In this document: positions 31,292 to 39,929 of the stretch, piece after piece
Layout: the number at the start of each line of letters is the position of its first letter
Position numbering within the stretch: position 1 is the first letter of the stretch
Assembly: GCF_002192415.1 (NCBI RefSeq)
Contig: NZ_CP021780.1
Span: 2,046,001 to 2,110,000, forward strand
Reading direction: 5' to 3'
DNA length: 64,000 nt
DNA from: Paenibacillus donghaensis
Lineage (GTDB): Bacteria > Bacillota > Bacilli > Paenibacillales > Paenibacillaceae
Notes under the pieces: generated by a model
What the model was told of the DNA's origin: nothing
The model's database searches: none
The model's input: the letters and a program-made list of their open reading frames with translations, nothing else
Program-made: the position numbers and the translations under genes

Positions 31292-33817
31292 TCCTGTCAA
31301 TAATGAAGATGAGATGCTTAACCGCACATTGCTTACACAAGGAGATTTTGTCCTTAAAGAGCCTATAGATTTGACCAACTGTGATAAGGAGCCTATTCAT
31401 ATCCCCGGAATGATCCAGCCTCATGGTGTATTGCTGGCAGTCACCATGGGAGATGCCCCTACGATTGTCCAATGCAGCCGCAACACGGTTGAATTACTTG
31501 GTCGGCCTGTCGAGCAGCTGCTCGGCAAACCGCTGGCTGAATTGCTCGGCGACCAGCAGCTTCCGGCGCTGCAGATGCAGGACATCATCCGAATGGCTAC
31601 CTCTGATCTGCAGTATCTTGATCTGACAATTTCGGTTGCCGGAGAAGAATGCAGCTTCACTGGAATTGTTCATGAGAGCGAAGGGTTGCTTATTCTGGAA
31701 CTGGAGCTGGTCTATTCTGAAACCGTTGCTGCCGGCAATGATTTCGATTGGATACGCGTTTTTTTTAGCCGGATTAAATTTGCCCGCAACCGCACGGAAG
31801 CCAGCCAGGTTGTAGCTGAGCAGGTGAAGGAAATGCTTGGTTATGACCGGGTCATGATCTATGAGTTCGACGAGGAATGGAACGGAAAGGTGATTGCAGA
31901 AGCAAAGGAGCAGCACCTTGAGCCTTTTCTCGGCCATCACTACCCGGCGTCGGATATTCCCAAGCAGGCGCGTGCTTTGTATCTGCGCAATTGGCTGCGG
32001 ATCATTGTGGATGTGAGTTATCGGCCGGTGGAGATTGTGCCGATGGTCCAGCCGCTGACAGGCAAGCCGCTTAATCTAAGTCTGTCGGTCCTGCGCAGCA
32101 ATCCCCGCTGCATATTGAATATTTGCACAACATGGGTGTAGGTGCGACTGTGACAATCTCATTAATCCACGACAACAAGCTGTGGGGTCTGATCACCTGC
32201 CATCATTATTCACCTAAATATATCACCCACCGGGTCCGTAATTTGTGCAACTTTCTGGGCTCTTTTTTCTCCAACGAATTGTTTCAGCGCCAGCAGCTGG
32301 ATGATTACCAGAGTGAGCTGGAGCTGCGCAAATCGGCTTCACGGATTGCGCAGATTTTTATCGGCAACAGCAGCTTTGTGAGGGTAATGGAAGAGCTTCA
32401 GGAAGAAGAGCAGACCTTGCTCTCGCTGATGGGGGCATCCGGGGCAGCGGTCAGTTACCAGGACAAGCTTCTACTCTATGGGGATACGCCTGCGCCGGAG
32501 CAGGTGCGTGAATTGTCCGGCTGGCTGGTTGGCAAAGCGCAGGATTATTCGTATCATACGTCACGGCTTAGTCTGGAATATGATACAGCCAAAGCCTATA
32601 AGGAAAAAGCCTCGGGTGTAATGTACTTGGCCATTTCTCCAGGCCAGCAGAACTATATTATGTGGTTCCGGCCTGAAGTAGTCGGAATCGTGGATTGGGC
32701 GGGTGATCCGGCTAAGGCTGTGATTCAAGAGGCGGATGGCATCCGGCTCTCTCCGCGTAAATCCTTCGAGAAGTGGCGTCAGGTGGTTCAGTCCACCTCA
32801 CTGCCTTGGACGCTTAAGGAGCTCAATACGCTGCCTGAGCTGAAGGTGATTGTGCGCAGGCAGACGGAGAACCAGCTGCGCCAGGCGGAAGAGCAGGCAC
32901 TCCAGAACTCGCGTATCTTCCGCCAGAATGAGCAGCGTTACCTGCAGCTGATGGAGTTGTCTCCTGCTGCCTTTTATGTGATAAGCGACAGACGGATTAT
33001 TCATTCCAACAGCATGGGAGCGGCCTTGCTGGGGCTGGACAACCCCAAATCACTGATCGGCAAAGATCTTCATTCGTTTGTGAAGGATGTCTCCAAGGAG
33101 CAGCTGACCCAGCAGCTGTCCAAACTGCAGAATCATCTGTCGCCGCTTGAATCGGGCACAGGAACCTTCGAAACCGTAGATGGCAAGGTGTTGAATCTGG
33201 ATATTACATTTGCTGCTGTGACCCATGCCGGCAAACCGTCGGTTATGGTACTGGCACGTGAGGAAGTACTCGGAGACAAGCAAGACGGATACAGCCTGAT
33301 GACCGATCAGCTGCAGAATTATTTGAATACAGATTCATTGACAGAGCTTCCGGTACGGAAAGTATTTGAGCAGGAGCTGGAGGAGGACTGGGCAGATTGC
33401 CTCCGTGACAAATGTATGTTATCCCTGCTGATTATTGATATCGATGACTTCCGCACTTACAATGCCACTTACGGGCTTCAGGGAGGAGATGTCTGCCTGC
33501 AATGGATTGCAGATGTGCTGTCCGTTATCGGCACCCAGCACGAGGTGATGATTGCCCGCACCAATGGAGGCACCTTCATGCTGAAGCAGAAGGGCACTTC
33601 CTATGAGGAGACGTCGGAGCTTGCGGAGGAGATCCGTCAGAACGTCCTTGCGCTGCAAATCCCCCGCGACCATGCGGACAGTTTTGTGACGGTAAGTGTA
33701 GGCGGAGTGGTGCAGCAGCCGGACTCTGCACTCAGTCCATCTGTACTGATACAGCAGGCCGAAGAAGCCTTGTTTAAGGCCAAAGACCAGGGTAAAAACC
33801 GGGTTGAAATTATTTAG
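31284..33817 (+). pseudogene. bphP: Bacteriophytochrome with PAS and GGDEF-like domains, frameshifted
   Basis: Reads as an 844-residue protein once one base is restored at about 32100. The biliverdin-binding Cys is in NCDKEPIHIPGMIQPHG. The GAF domain has HYPASDIPKQAR, and the PHY tongue has SPRKSF. A PAS domain (LSPAAFYVISDRRIIH) and a C-terminal GGDEF-like domain follow. The active-site loop is IARTNGGTFML instead of GGDEF or GGEEF, so cyclase activity is unlikely. The deletion falls in the conserved run LRS-SPLHIEYLHNMG and splits the protein after about 285 residues. It is recent decay or a sequencing error. Confidence 0.88.
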
Positions 33818-33832
33818 ATATATCAGTTGAAG

Positions 33833-33874
33833 AAGCCTCTCAAGCCGGATTATTGGCTTGAGAGGCTTTTTTTT
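33833..33874 (+). terminator. Terminator of the phytochrome operon
   Basis: AAGCCTCTCAAGCC and GGCTTGAGAGGCTT form a perfect 14-bp stem followed by eight T residues. Confidence 0.92.
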
Positions 33875-33937
33875 ATTGTATAGGAAATTATAGAGTGTAA
33901 AAAAATGTGGATAACTCCGATGAAAAAAGGAGGAGGG

Positions 33938-35221
33938 ATGGACGTGAAGAATCAGGAGAGGTGGAAGAAACGAGGAGTCATCCGGCAGATTTTAAAAGAT
34001 CACTTTCATGGATTCATGGAAATGCACGGACATCATCTGCCCAAGGAACTCCACAGTAGCATGATAGAAACCGTGAATAAAGCGATACGCTGTGGTACAC
34101 GGGATATGGGCTATGCCAGATATGAGTGCAAGGGATGCACGGAGGGAACGCCGGAACCCGTGTTTATTTGCTTCACCTGTAAAAGCCGTTTTTGTCATGG
34201 ATGTGGGAAGAAATATACGGATGAATGGGCGGAAAAGCAGCAAGAACGAATACTAGATGTACCTCATCGCCACCTCGTATTTACAGTGCCTGAAGAACTA
34301 CGCAAGGTATTCTTTCAAGACCGGCGGAAGTTAAATGAACTGAGTAACCAAGTGGCCAAGGTCATTCAATATTATTACCGGCGGAAAAATAAGAGCAAGA
34401 AATACGAAGTCGGTGTGATTACCGTGATTCATACCTTTGGCCGTGATTTAAAGTTTAATCCGCATATCCATGCGCTAATTACGGAAGGCGCGCTAGACCG
34501 GAACAAGGAGTGGAAGAAGGCGGAGTATATCTCGTATGAGTACTTGCGGAAATCGTGGCAGAAACTGCTACTGGATTTAATGATGAAATGGTATCCGGAG
34601 GAAGAACGTATAAAGAGACTGGTGAATGAGTTATACCAGCGCTATTCGCAGGGGTTTTATGTGAATGCGGAGCAGCGGATGAAAAATGCCCGAGGAGCAG
34701 CGAAATACATTGGGCGCTATTTGGCGCGTCCGGCGATCGCGGAGTACCGGGTAGTAAGCTACAACTACCACAAGGTGCACTACTGGTATGAGGATCACCG
34801 AACGGGCAAACGGGTGGATGTGGTATCGCCGGTAATGAAATTCATTTACGATCTGGTGCAGCACATTCCGCCCAAGCATTTTCGGATGGTGGGGCGCTAT
34901 GGTCTATACAGCCGGGGGAAAAACAAAGAGTCACAAAAGGTAATTAATCTGTGGCGGTACATGGTGCACAAACAAATCGAGATGACTTTTCCAGCGGAGG
35001 AAAGGAAGAAGAAAAGCTACCGCCAGCGGATGCTGGAGAGCTATGGGCGAGACCCGATGCTTTGTCCCTGCTGCAAGCACCGGATGTTGCTTGTGGTGAT
35101 TTGGCATGCGGAATATGGGAGAATTTATTATTATGACGAGCAGCGAGAATATGAAAACCAAAAGAAATGGGGGATACGAAGTCATGGGAAAAGAACAGGG
35201 CCAAAAGTCCGGACAGGATAA
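33938..35221 (+). CDS. IS91 family transposase, Y2 HUH type
   Basis: About 427 residues. The N-terminal zinc-binding region has YECKGC and CFTCKSRFCHGCGKKYT. The HUH metal motif is FNPHIHALITEG, and the tyrosine motif is AAKYIGRYLARPAI (Tyr-x-x-x-Tyr). A second Cys cluster is LCPCCKHRM near the C-terminus. The enzyme moves DNA by rolling-circle replication. GGAGGAGGG before ATG 33938 decides this start over the ATG 33 bases upstream. The frame is intact. Confidence 0.9.
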   Translation: MDVKNQERWKKRGVIRQILKDHFHGFMEMHGHHLPKELHSSMIETVNKAIRCGTRDMGYARYECKGCTEGTPEPVFICFTCKSRFCHGCGKKYTDEWAEKQQERILDVPHRHLVFTVPEELRKVFFQDRRKLNELSNQVAKVIQYYYRRKNKSKKYEVGVITVIHTFGRDLKFNPHIHALITEGALDRNKEWKKAEYISYEYLRKSWQKLLLDLMMKWYPEEERIKRLVNELYQRYSQGFYVNAEQRMKNARGAAKYIGRYLARPAIAEYRVVSYNYHKVHYWYEDHRTGKRVDVVSPVMKFIYDLVQHIPPKHFRMVGRYGLYSRGKNKESQKVINLWRYMVHKQIEMTFPAEERKKKSYRQRMLESYGRDPMLCPCCKHRMLLVVIWHAEYGRIYYYDEQREYENQKKWGIRSHGKRTGPKVRTG

Positions 35222-35438
35222 AGAACAAGAACTGGACCTATGGAATCCATGGGAGGAAGAAGAGGAGTCAGAGGTATGGATCGATTATATCTGCGTGAAA
35301 TGTGGGATGATGGACCCTGTACCTGAATTTATAGTAGCCGAGTGTTCGTATGAACTGGAAGGCGGAGAATCCCCAGAGTTTTTCTGTCCTGTTTGTAATG
35401 GAACCTTGGTGAGAAAAGAAGAGCCAGCGGATAAATAA
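35184..35438 (+). CDS. Small zinc-ribbon protein of the IS91-like element
   Basis: About 84 residues, overlapping the transposase C-terminus by 38 bases. Two Cys pairs (YICVKCGMMD and FFCPVCNGTL) form a probable zinc ribbon after an acidic N-terminal stretch (EEEEESEVW). GGGGGAT lies 8 bases before ATG 35184; in-frame starts further upstream are possible. The overlap suggests it is an accessory gene of the element. Function is unknown. Confidence 0.6.
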   Translation: MGKEQGQKSGQDKEQELDLWNPWEEEEESEVWIDYICVKCGMMDPVPEFIVAECSYELEGGESPEFFCPVCNGTLVRKEEPADK

Positions 35439-35519
35439 CCGCTGGCTAGAAAGTTATTCACCCGCCAGGGTGATTTTGTTCTTTCTACAGGAAATTATGA
35501 TTTACTTTTGTTGTAGATA

Positions 35520-36190
35520 AAGTCTTGCGCATTCCGAAGGAAGAGCTCGCTTTTGCCGTTAAGGTGTTGCGTATTCCGAAGGAAGAGCCCGCTTTTGGTG
35601 TTACTACTTAGGACTCCTTATCAAAATATTATGCAGAATCTGTTCCATCTTTAGGAGCAGAACAATTAGTTGCGAAACTGCATCTATTTAACCGTTTTTT
35701 TCCGTTTTGGAGGAGATAAGTGCGAATACGCATCTATTTTAGACTTTTGAGCGTTCCAGGAGTGATTTACTCGAAATTAGTTGCAGATTTGCACTTATTT
35801 TCCTGCTAATGGACGTTTCGGCTGAATTTAGTTGCAGTTTCGCATCTAATTACTGGGAAGGCTCCAGGGCAGACTATAAATCCTGGCTGGAACCTGAGTA
35901 GTAACGTTTTCTCCGTTAAGCACTTGCGCATTCCGAAGGAATAGCTGCCTTTGTCATTACCCGCTTTTGCCTTTAAAGGTCTTGCGCATTCCGAAGGAAC
36001 AGCCCGTCTTTGTCATTACCCGCTTTTGCCTTTAAAGGTCTTGCGCATTCCGCAGGAACAGCCGCCTTTGTCATTACCCGCTTTTGCCTTTAAAGGTCTT
36101 GCGCATTCCGAAGGAACAGCCGCCTTTGTCATTACCCGCTTTTGCCTTTAAAGGTCTTGCGCATTCCGAAGGAACAGCCAGCCTTTGACC
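35520..36190. repeat. 58-bp tandem repeat, split by a palindrome array
   Basis: GCGCATTCCG starts units at 35926, 35984, 36043, 36101 and 36159 (period 58-59). Each has the form CTTGCGCATTCCGAAGG, AACAGCCGCC, TTTGTCATTACCCGC, TTTTGCCTTTAAAGGT. Two diverged units stand at about 35527 and 35569. Between 35600 and 35905 an unrelated palindrome array interrupts a unit. Units at 35984-36190 are nearly identical. The open frame across them is a by-product of the period and is not called. Confidence 0.8.
35600..35905. repeat. Array of four 10-6-10 palindromes, copy 3
   Basis: Units centre on GAAACT, GAATAC, AGATTT and AGTTTC, each between TTAGTTGC-like and GCATCTAATT- or GCACTTATT-like half-sites. 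The array starts GTTACTACTTAGG (35600-35612) and ends GAGTAGTAAC (35896-35905). Spacers align with the array at 14399-14714. It interrupts the 58-bp tandem repeat, which resumes with TTTTCTCCGTTAAG. Confidence 0.7.
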
Positions 36191-36390
36191 TTAGCCCCCG
36201 GCCTGCATCCCGTCAGGGATAGCGGGCCGTACAGTGCGGCGTTCAAGCGGTCCCGCAGGGATAAGCGCTCCTATCTCCCAGCCTCCTAAACACTGTACCG
36301 CCAGACTCCTTCGCCAAATTTGCAGGAGTCCAGAGGGTGCAACCCTTTGGGGCCCTCCCTTGGAAGGGAGGGTTTGGGAGGGATCAATCA
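36190..36390. repeat. Intergenic repeat with nested G/C-rich stems
   Basis: GAGTCCAGAGGGTGCAACCC followed by CCCTCCCTTGGAAGGGAGGG and TTTGGGAGGGATC form short stems. Similar words (CCAAAGGGTGGAGCCCTTCGG) occur near 54091. No gene is supported. The segment ends near ATCAATCAATCGATCGAT. Confidence 0.45.
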
Positions 36391-36542
36391 ATCGATCGAT
36401 TAATAACTTTACAAACATAATGAAACCAGCTATACTAAATATAGTTAATATGTAACCGAGTAAGTTACAGGATGATATTGAATAGTTATAGGGTATGGCA
36501 TTTTAGGCAATAGCTGAAATACATTCATTTGGAGGCGAGAAT

Positions 36543-37409
36543 ATGACAGCTGCAGCTGTATTGCATCAAGAGGTTGAAATCGGTCTTGTGCAGATTAGAG
36601 TAAGTAATTTGGAACGTTCCCTGAAGTTCTACCAAGAGGTGGTCGGTCTGGCCATCCTGCGCCGGAATGGACGCGAGGTGGAGATGACTGCGGATGGCGA
36701 ACGGACATTGTTGATTCTTAGGGAGATTGAGCATGCGCGGGTACTGCGCCGTAATTCTGCGGCGGGGCTGTATCATTTTGCCATCCTTGTGCCGGATCGT
36801 CCCAGCCTGGGACTGGTGCTGCGCAATCTGGTTGCTTCCGGCATTCATGTCGGACAGGGCGATCATCTGGTAAGCGAGGCGCTGTATATCCAGGACCCGG
36901 ATAACAACGGGATTGAGATCTATCGGGACCGTCCCCGTGATACCTGGACCTGGAACGCGGATAATCACGTGTCCATGACAACGGACCCTGTGGATGTGGA
37001 TGGTCTGCTGGCCGCTTCGGAAGGTCTGGAGTGGGAGGGGCTGCCTGCCGGAACCGTTATCGGACATGTGCATTTTCATGTGGGCGATCTCGCAGAGGCT
37101 TCCAAGTTCTATGTAGAGACGCTCGGCTTTGAGCTCACAGCGCATTACGGGGATGCTGCCTTGTTTATCTCGGCGGGCGGTTATCACCATCATCTCGGTC
37201 TTAACGTTTGGGCAGGCCAGGGCGCTCCCGCCGCTCCTGCTGATGCTCCGGGAATTGATTATTTCACACTGGTGCTGCCGAGCGAAGCGGAACGTGCCGC
37301 TGTGCTGGAGCGTGTACGCCGGGCCGGATATGAAGTGATGGAGACCGCCGGCGTGCCGTCCTTTACAGATCCATGGAATATCGGCATCAGACTGGTATTG
37401 AACAAGTAA
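36543..37409 (+). CDS. catE: VOC family dioxygenase, CatE-like
   Basis: 288 residues with two vicinal-oxygen-chelate repeats (about 11-130 and 165-285). Metal ligands lie in GLVQIRVSNLERSLKFY (first position, changed from His), LYHFAILVPDR and DNNGIEIYRDR. The second repeat has VIGHVHFHVGDLAEASKFY and GGYHHHLGLNVW. It matches the B. subtilis CatE-type catechol-2,3-dioxygenase group. AGGCGAGA lies upstream. It may share a transcript with the downstream dehydrogenase-like gene, as detoxification pairs often do. Confidence 0.85.
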   Translation: MTAAAVLHQEVEIGLVQIRVSNLERSLKFYQEVVGLAILRRNGREVEMTADGERTLLILREIEHARVLRRNSAAGLYHFAILVPDRPSLGLVLRNLVASGIHVGQGDHLVSEALYIQDPDNNGIEIYRDRPRDTWTWNADNHVSMTTDPVDVDGLLAASEGLEWEGLPAGTVIGHVHFHVGDLAEASKFYVETLGFELTAHYGDAALFISAGGYHHHLGLNVWAGQGAPAAPADAPGIDYFTLVLPSEAERAAVLERVRRAGYEVMETAGVPSFTDPWNIGIRLVLNK

Positions 37410-37461
37410 TCACAATCAATAATCACAAATAATCATAGTAAAAACACTCAGGAGGTACAAG

Positions 37462-38097
37462 ATGAACATTGCTATTGTTGGAGCAAACGGTAAAGCAGGC
37501 AGTCGGATCGCACAGGAGGCGCTGGATCGTGGACATCAGGTTACAGCCATTGTCCGCGATGCCTCCAAGGTAACGGACAGCCGTGCAGCCGTGCTGGAGA
37601 AGGATGTTTTCGCATTGACAGCCGCTGATTTGAATTCTTTTGATGTGGTTGTTAATGCCTTTGGCGCACCGTTTGGCCAGGAGCATCTGCATGTGGAGGC
37701 CGGGAATGTGCTGATTGATGCACTGAAGGCCACACCGGCAGTCCGATTGATTGTGGTCGGCGGCGCAGGCAGCCTGTATGTGGATGAAGCGAAGACACTT
37801 AAGGTTGTAGATACTCCCGGATTCCCTGACTTTGTGAAACCGACAGCCTTGAACCAGGGCAAGAATCTGGAGATTCTGCAAGGAACGGATGCCTTGTCCT
37901 GGACATTCGTCAGCCCTTCGGCTAACTTCGCCGTAGGCACAAGAACCGGTGCTTATGTCAAAGGCAAAGACCAGCTGCTGGTCAATTCCACAGGAGAAAG
38001 TTATGTCAGCTATGAGGATTATGCGATTGCCATCATTGATGAAATCGAGCAGCCGCAGCATATCCGTGAACGGTTTACCGTGGTTTCGGAATCCTGA
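37462..38097 (+). CDS. NAD(P)-binding SDR-like protein
   Basis: 211 residues. The N-terminal Rossmann motif is IAIVGANGKAGSRIAQEAL (GxxGxxG). It is an atypical short-chain dehydrogenase of the NmrA/BVR-B-like group, such as B. subtilis YwnB: RGHQVTAIVRDASKV, VVVNAFGAPF, LIVVGGAGSLYVD and WTFVSPSANF. The usual YxxxK pair is absent, as in that group. CAGGAGGT lies upstream. It follows the CatE-like gene by 52 bases and ends before a terminator. Confidence 0.88.
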   Translation: MNIAIVGANGKAGSRIAQEALDRGHQVTAIVRDASKVTDSRAAVLEKDVFALTAADLNSFDVVVNAFGAPFGQEHLHVEAGNVLIDALKATPAVRLIVVGGAGSLYVDEAKTLKVVDTPGFPDFVKPTALNQGKNLEILQGTDALSWTFVSPSANFAVGTRTGAYVKGKDQLLVNSTGESYVSYEDYAIAIIDEIEQPQHIRERFTVVSES

Positions 38098-38142
38098 TTG
38101 AACACGGGCCAAGCATACTAGAATAAGCTGTAGAAACAGGCA

Positions 38143-38173
38143 TTTCAGACTCCGGTCTGAAGTGTCTTTTTTT
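38143..38173 (+). terminator. Terminator
   Basis: ATTTCAGAC and GTCTGAAGT pair around TCCG, followed by GTCTTTTTTT. Confidence 0.85.
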
Positions 38174-38186
38174 AAATATATTTATA

Positions 38187-38306
38187 GGTTGCACGCTATA
38201 ATTTATCCTTCTATTTCCCGCAGGAACGGATGCCTGAAAGCGATACGTAGTATCGCTGCTGCGGAAGCATACGCTTTGCAGTGGACGGCGAAGCCGTTTC
38301 TTCTTA
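38187..38306. repeat. Hairpin repeat copy 2, long apex form
   Basis: The leader ATAATTTATCCTTCTATTTC is followed by AGGAACGGATGCC and an inner stem AGCGATAC-GTA-GTATCGCT. A second stem and GGCGAAGCCGTTTCTTCTTAG close it. It lies in the gap between the SDR-like gene and the XRE regulator. Confidence 0.7.
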
Positions 38307-38343
38307 GTGCGCTCAGGATATGAGTCATATCCTCCGAAAATTT

Positions 38344-38415
38344 GGAAAGCTAGCTTTACATGATTCCTGATTTATGGTATTTTAAGGATGGAAAGTTTGC
38401 TTTACATGATCTGAA
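38344..38415 (+). promoter_or_regulatory. Direct repeats before the XRE gene
   Basis: GGAAAGCTAGCTTTACATGAT (first copy, from 38344) and GGAAAGTTTGCTTTACATGAT (second copy, from 38390) are imperfect direct repeats 46 bases apart. They end about 20 bases before the XRE start and may be operator half-sites for autoregulation. Confidence 0.5.
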
Positions 38416-38436
38416 ATAAAACGGGGTGCAACGTCA

Positions 38437-38643
38437 GTGAAGAATAGGCTTGAACAGATTCGCAAGCAGCGCGGAATCAAGCAGGAGGAGCTTGCAGATG
38501 CGCTGGAGGTATCCAGGCAGACGATCGGTTCACTGGAGAATGGGCGGTATAACCCGTCGATTGTGCTTGCTTTTAAGCTGGCTCGATATTTTGAGCTGAG
38601 CATTGAGGACATTTTTATTTATGAGGAGGAAGCCAGAGGATGA
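38437..38643 (+). CDS. XRE family regulator, small YozG-like
   Basis: 68 residues, essentially a single helix-turn-helix domain: RLEQIRKQRGIKQEELADALEVSRQTIGSLENGRYNPS, then a dimerisation helix. Starts with GTG. The stop overlaps the start of the membrane-protein gene by 4 bases (ATGA), the usual linkage of such regulators with a small membrane partner. Upstream direct repeats may be its binding sites. Confidence 0.9.
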   Translation: MKNRLEQIRKQRGIKQEELADALEVSRQTIGSLENGRYNPSIVLAFKLARYFELSIEDIFIYEEEARG

Positions 38644-39068
38644 ACAGGAACAAGATATGGCTGTATGCGGCGGCAGCAGTGTTTGGGGCGGTGGCTATGG
38701 TTGTAGGCGGCTTCGTGGTCACAGGGGAGGACTACCGGATGATTTCGGGCTTGTTGATAGGATTGGGGGCCGCTGTATTTGGGTTGGGTACGGCTAATGG
38801 TATCGGTTCTCTAAGCATATCGAAGGCCCAGTTTGCCGAAATGTCACGCAGGAAACAGATTGAAATGGCCGATGAACGCAACAGCAGGATCAAAGATAAG
38901 GTAGGAGCGGCGCTCAACAAGATTGTAATCTATGCCCTTTGCTGTCTCCTGGTTATTCTGGGGTTTATGGGAACGCCTGTTATTGTTATAGTAATGATAA
39001 CTTCTATCTTGCTGCTGGAGCTTGTACTTGCCATCACCTTAACCAGTTATTATTCACGCAGAATGTAG
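38640..39068 (+). CDS. Membrane protein paired with the XRE regulator
   Basis: 142 residues with four predicted membrane helices in two pairs (about 5-25, 32-55, 95-115, 118-138). A charged cytoplasmic loop lies between them, with MSRRKQIEMADERNSRIKDKVG. The loop sequence ERN-x-x-I-xx-K is typical of DUF2178-like proteins that accompany small XRE regulators. Function is unknown. Translation is coupled to the regulator. Confidence 0.82.
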   Translation: MNRNKIWLYAAAAVFGAVAMVVGGFVVTGEDYRMISGLLIGLGAAVFGLGTANGIGSLSISKAQFAEMSRRKQIEMADERNSRIKDKVGAALNKIVIYALCCLLVILGFMGTPVIVIVMITSILLLELVLAITLTSYYSRRM

Positions 39069-39101
39069 AAGGGCTTATCAGGGAGTATAGGGGGATTCGC
39101 A

Positions 39102-39635
39102 ATGGATGATTGCAAGGTGGGCGGGCTGGATTTCACCGAAATCAGTGAGGAGCATCTCCCTGGGGTGCTTGAGATTTACAATTATTATGTACGCAACAGC
39201 ACGGTGTCCTTCCACACCGAATTGCTGACGTTGGCCGAGATGCGCCAGTCGGTGCTCAGTGGGGACAAGAGGTACCGGTCTTACGCCATCCAGGAGCAGG
39301 GGGAACTGCTGGGCTACGTGCTGATTGCCAGACACAAGAACAAGCAGGCTTATGATACCTCGGGTGAGATCAGCGTATATCTCCATCCGGAGTGCACCGG
39401 CCGCAGAATCGGCGAGCAGGCGCTACGGTTCATTGAGAAGCGGGCTGTCGAGCTGGGATTTCATGTGCTGGTGGCTACGATATGCTCCGAGAATGAGCGC
39501 AGTCAGCAGCTTTTTGCCCGAAACGGATATGAACGAAGTGCGTATTTCAAACAAATTGGCCGCAAGTTCGGCCGTTGGCTGGACATTGCCAGCTACCAGA
39601 AGATTGTCGGGAACACGCAGGTTTCTGGCAGGTAA
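39102..39635 (+). CDS. GNAT N-acetyltransferase, phosphinothricin-type
   Basis: 177 residues. ISEEHLPGVLEIYNYYVRNSTVSFHTE matches the N-terminus of PAT/YwnH-like acetyltransferases. The acetyl-CoA loop is SVYLHPECTGRRIGEQALRFIE, followed by HVLVATICSENERSQQLFARNGYERSAYFKQIGRKFGRWLDIASYQK, with the family's conserved late Trp-Leu-Asp. Substrate is unknown; relatives act on amino acid-like compounds. No perfect ribosome site is seen; GGGGG lies upstream of the ATG. Confidence 0.9.
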   Translation: MDDCKVGGLDFTEISEEHLPGVLEIYNYYVRNSTVSFHTELLTLAEMRQSVLSGDKRYRSYAIQEQGELLGYVLIARHKNKQAYDTSGEISVYLHPECTGRRIGEQALRFIEKRAVELGFHVLVATICSENERSQQLFARNGYERSAYFKQIGRKFGRWLDIASYQKIVGNTQVSGR

Positions 39636-39672
39636 TCCATAGCTCTTCATCCAGCTTCGCACATGATCCATG

Positions 39673-39716
39673 AACGGTTGTGGCTTCCTTAACAGGGGGC
39701 TGCAGCCGTTTTTTGG
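39673..39716 (+). terminator. Terminator
   Basis: AACGGTTGTGGC and GCTGCAGCCGTT pair using G-U pairs, followed by TTTTTT. Confidence 0.65.
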
Positions 39717-39929
39717 CGTCTTCACATACCATACGCAGTCTGTTCTTTAACAGGTATATTTATCATGTATAATGTGAATTTATGTCGAATTAAGTTGAAA
39801 AAAAGTAAGCAAAACCGCGCCAAATCGCTATACGATCACTTGGTTTCCTGTATAATTTACGAATATGCAGATAGCTGAAGCTGCTGATTCCTGATCGAAA
39901 CCAATCCCTCACGAAAGAGAGCAGTGACC

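Larger units (their letters stand above)
33882..35498 (+). mobile_element. IS91-family-like element
   Basis: The segment contains an IS91-type transposase and a small zinc-ribbon gene. The 10-base direct repeat AGGAAATTAT occurs at 33882-33891 and 35489-35498, just outside the two genes. IS91 elements normally do not duplicate their target, so these repeats may be element ends or chance. A small stem (CACCCGCCAGGGTG) lies near the right end. Exact ends are not certain. Confidence 0.55.

Noticed and set aside
35951..36151. Open frame with a repeating peptide (AFAFKGLAHSEGTA)
   Set aside because: It is produced by the 58-bp tandem repeat, lacks a ribosome site, and the repeat is not a multiple of three in every unit.
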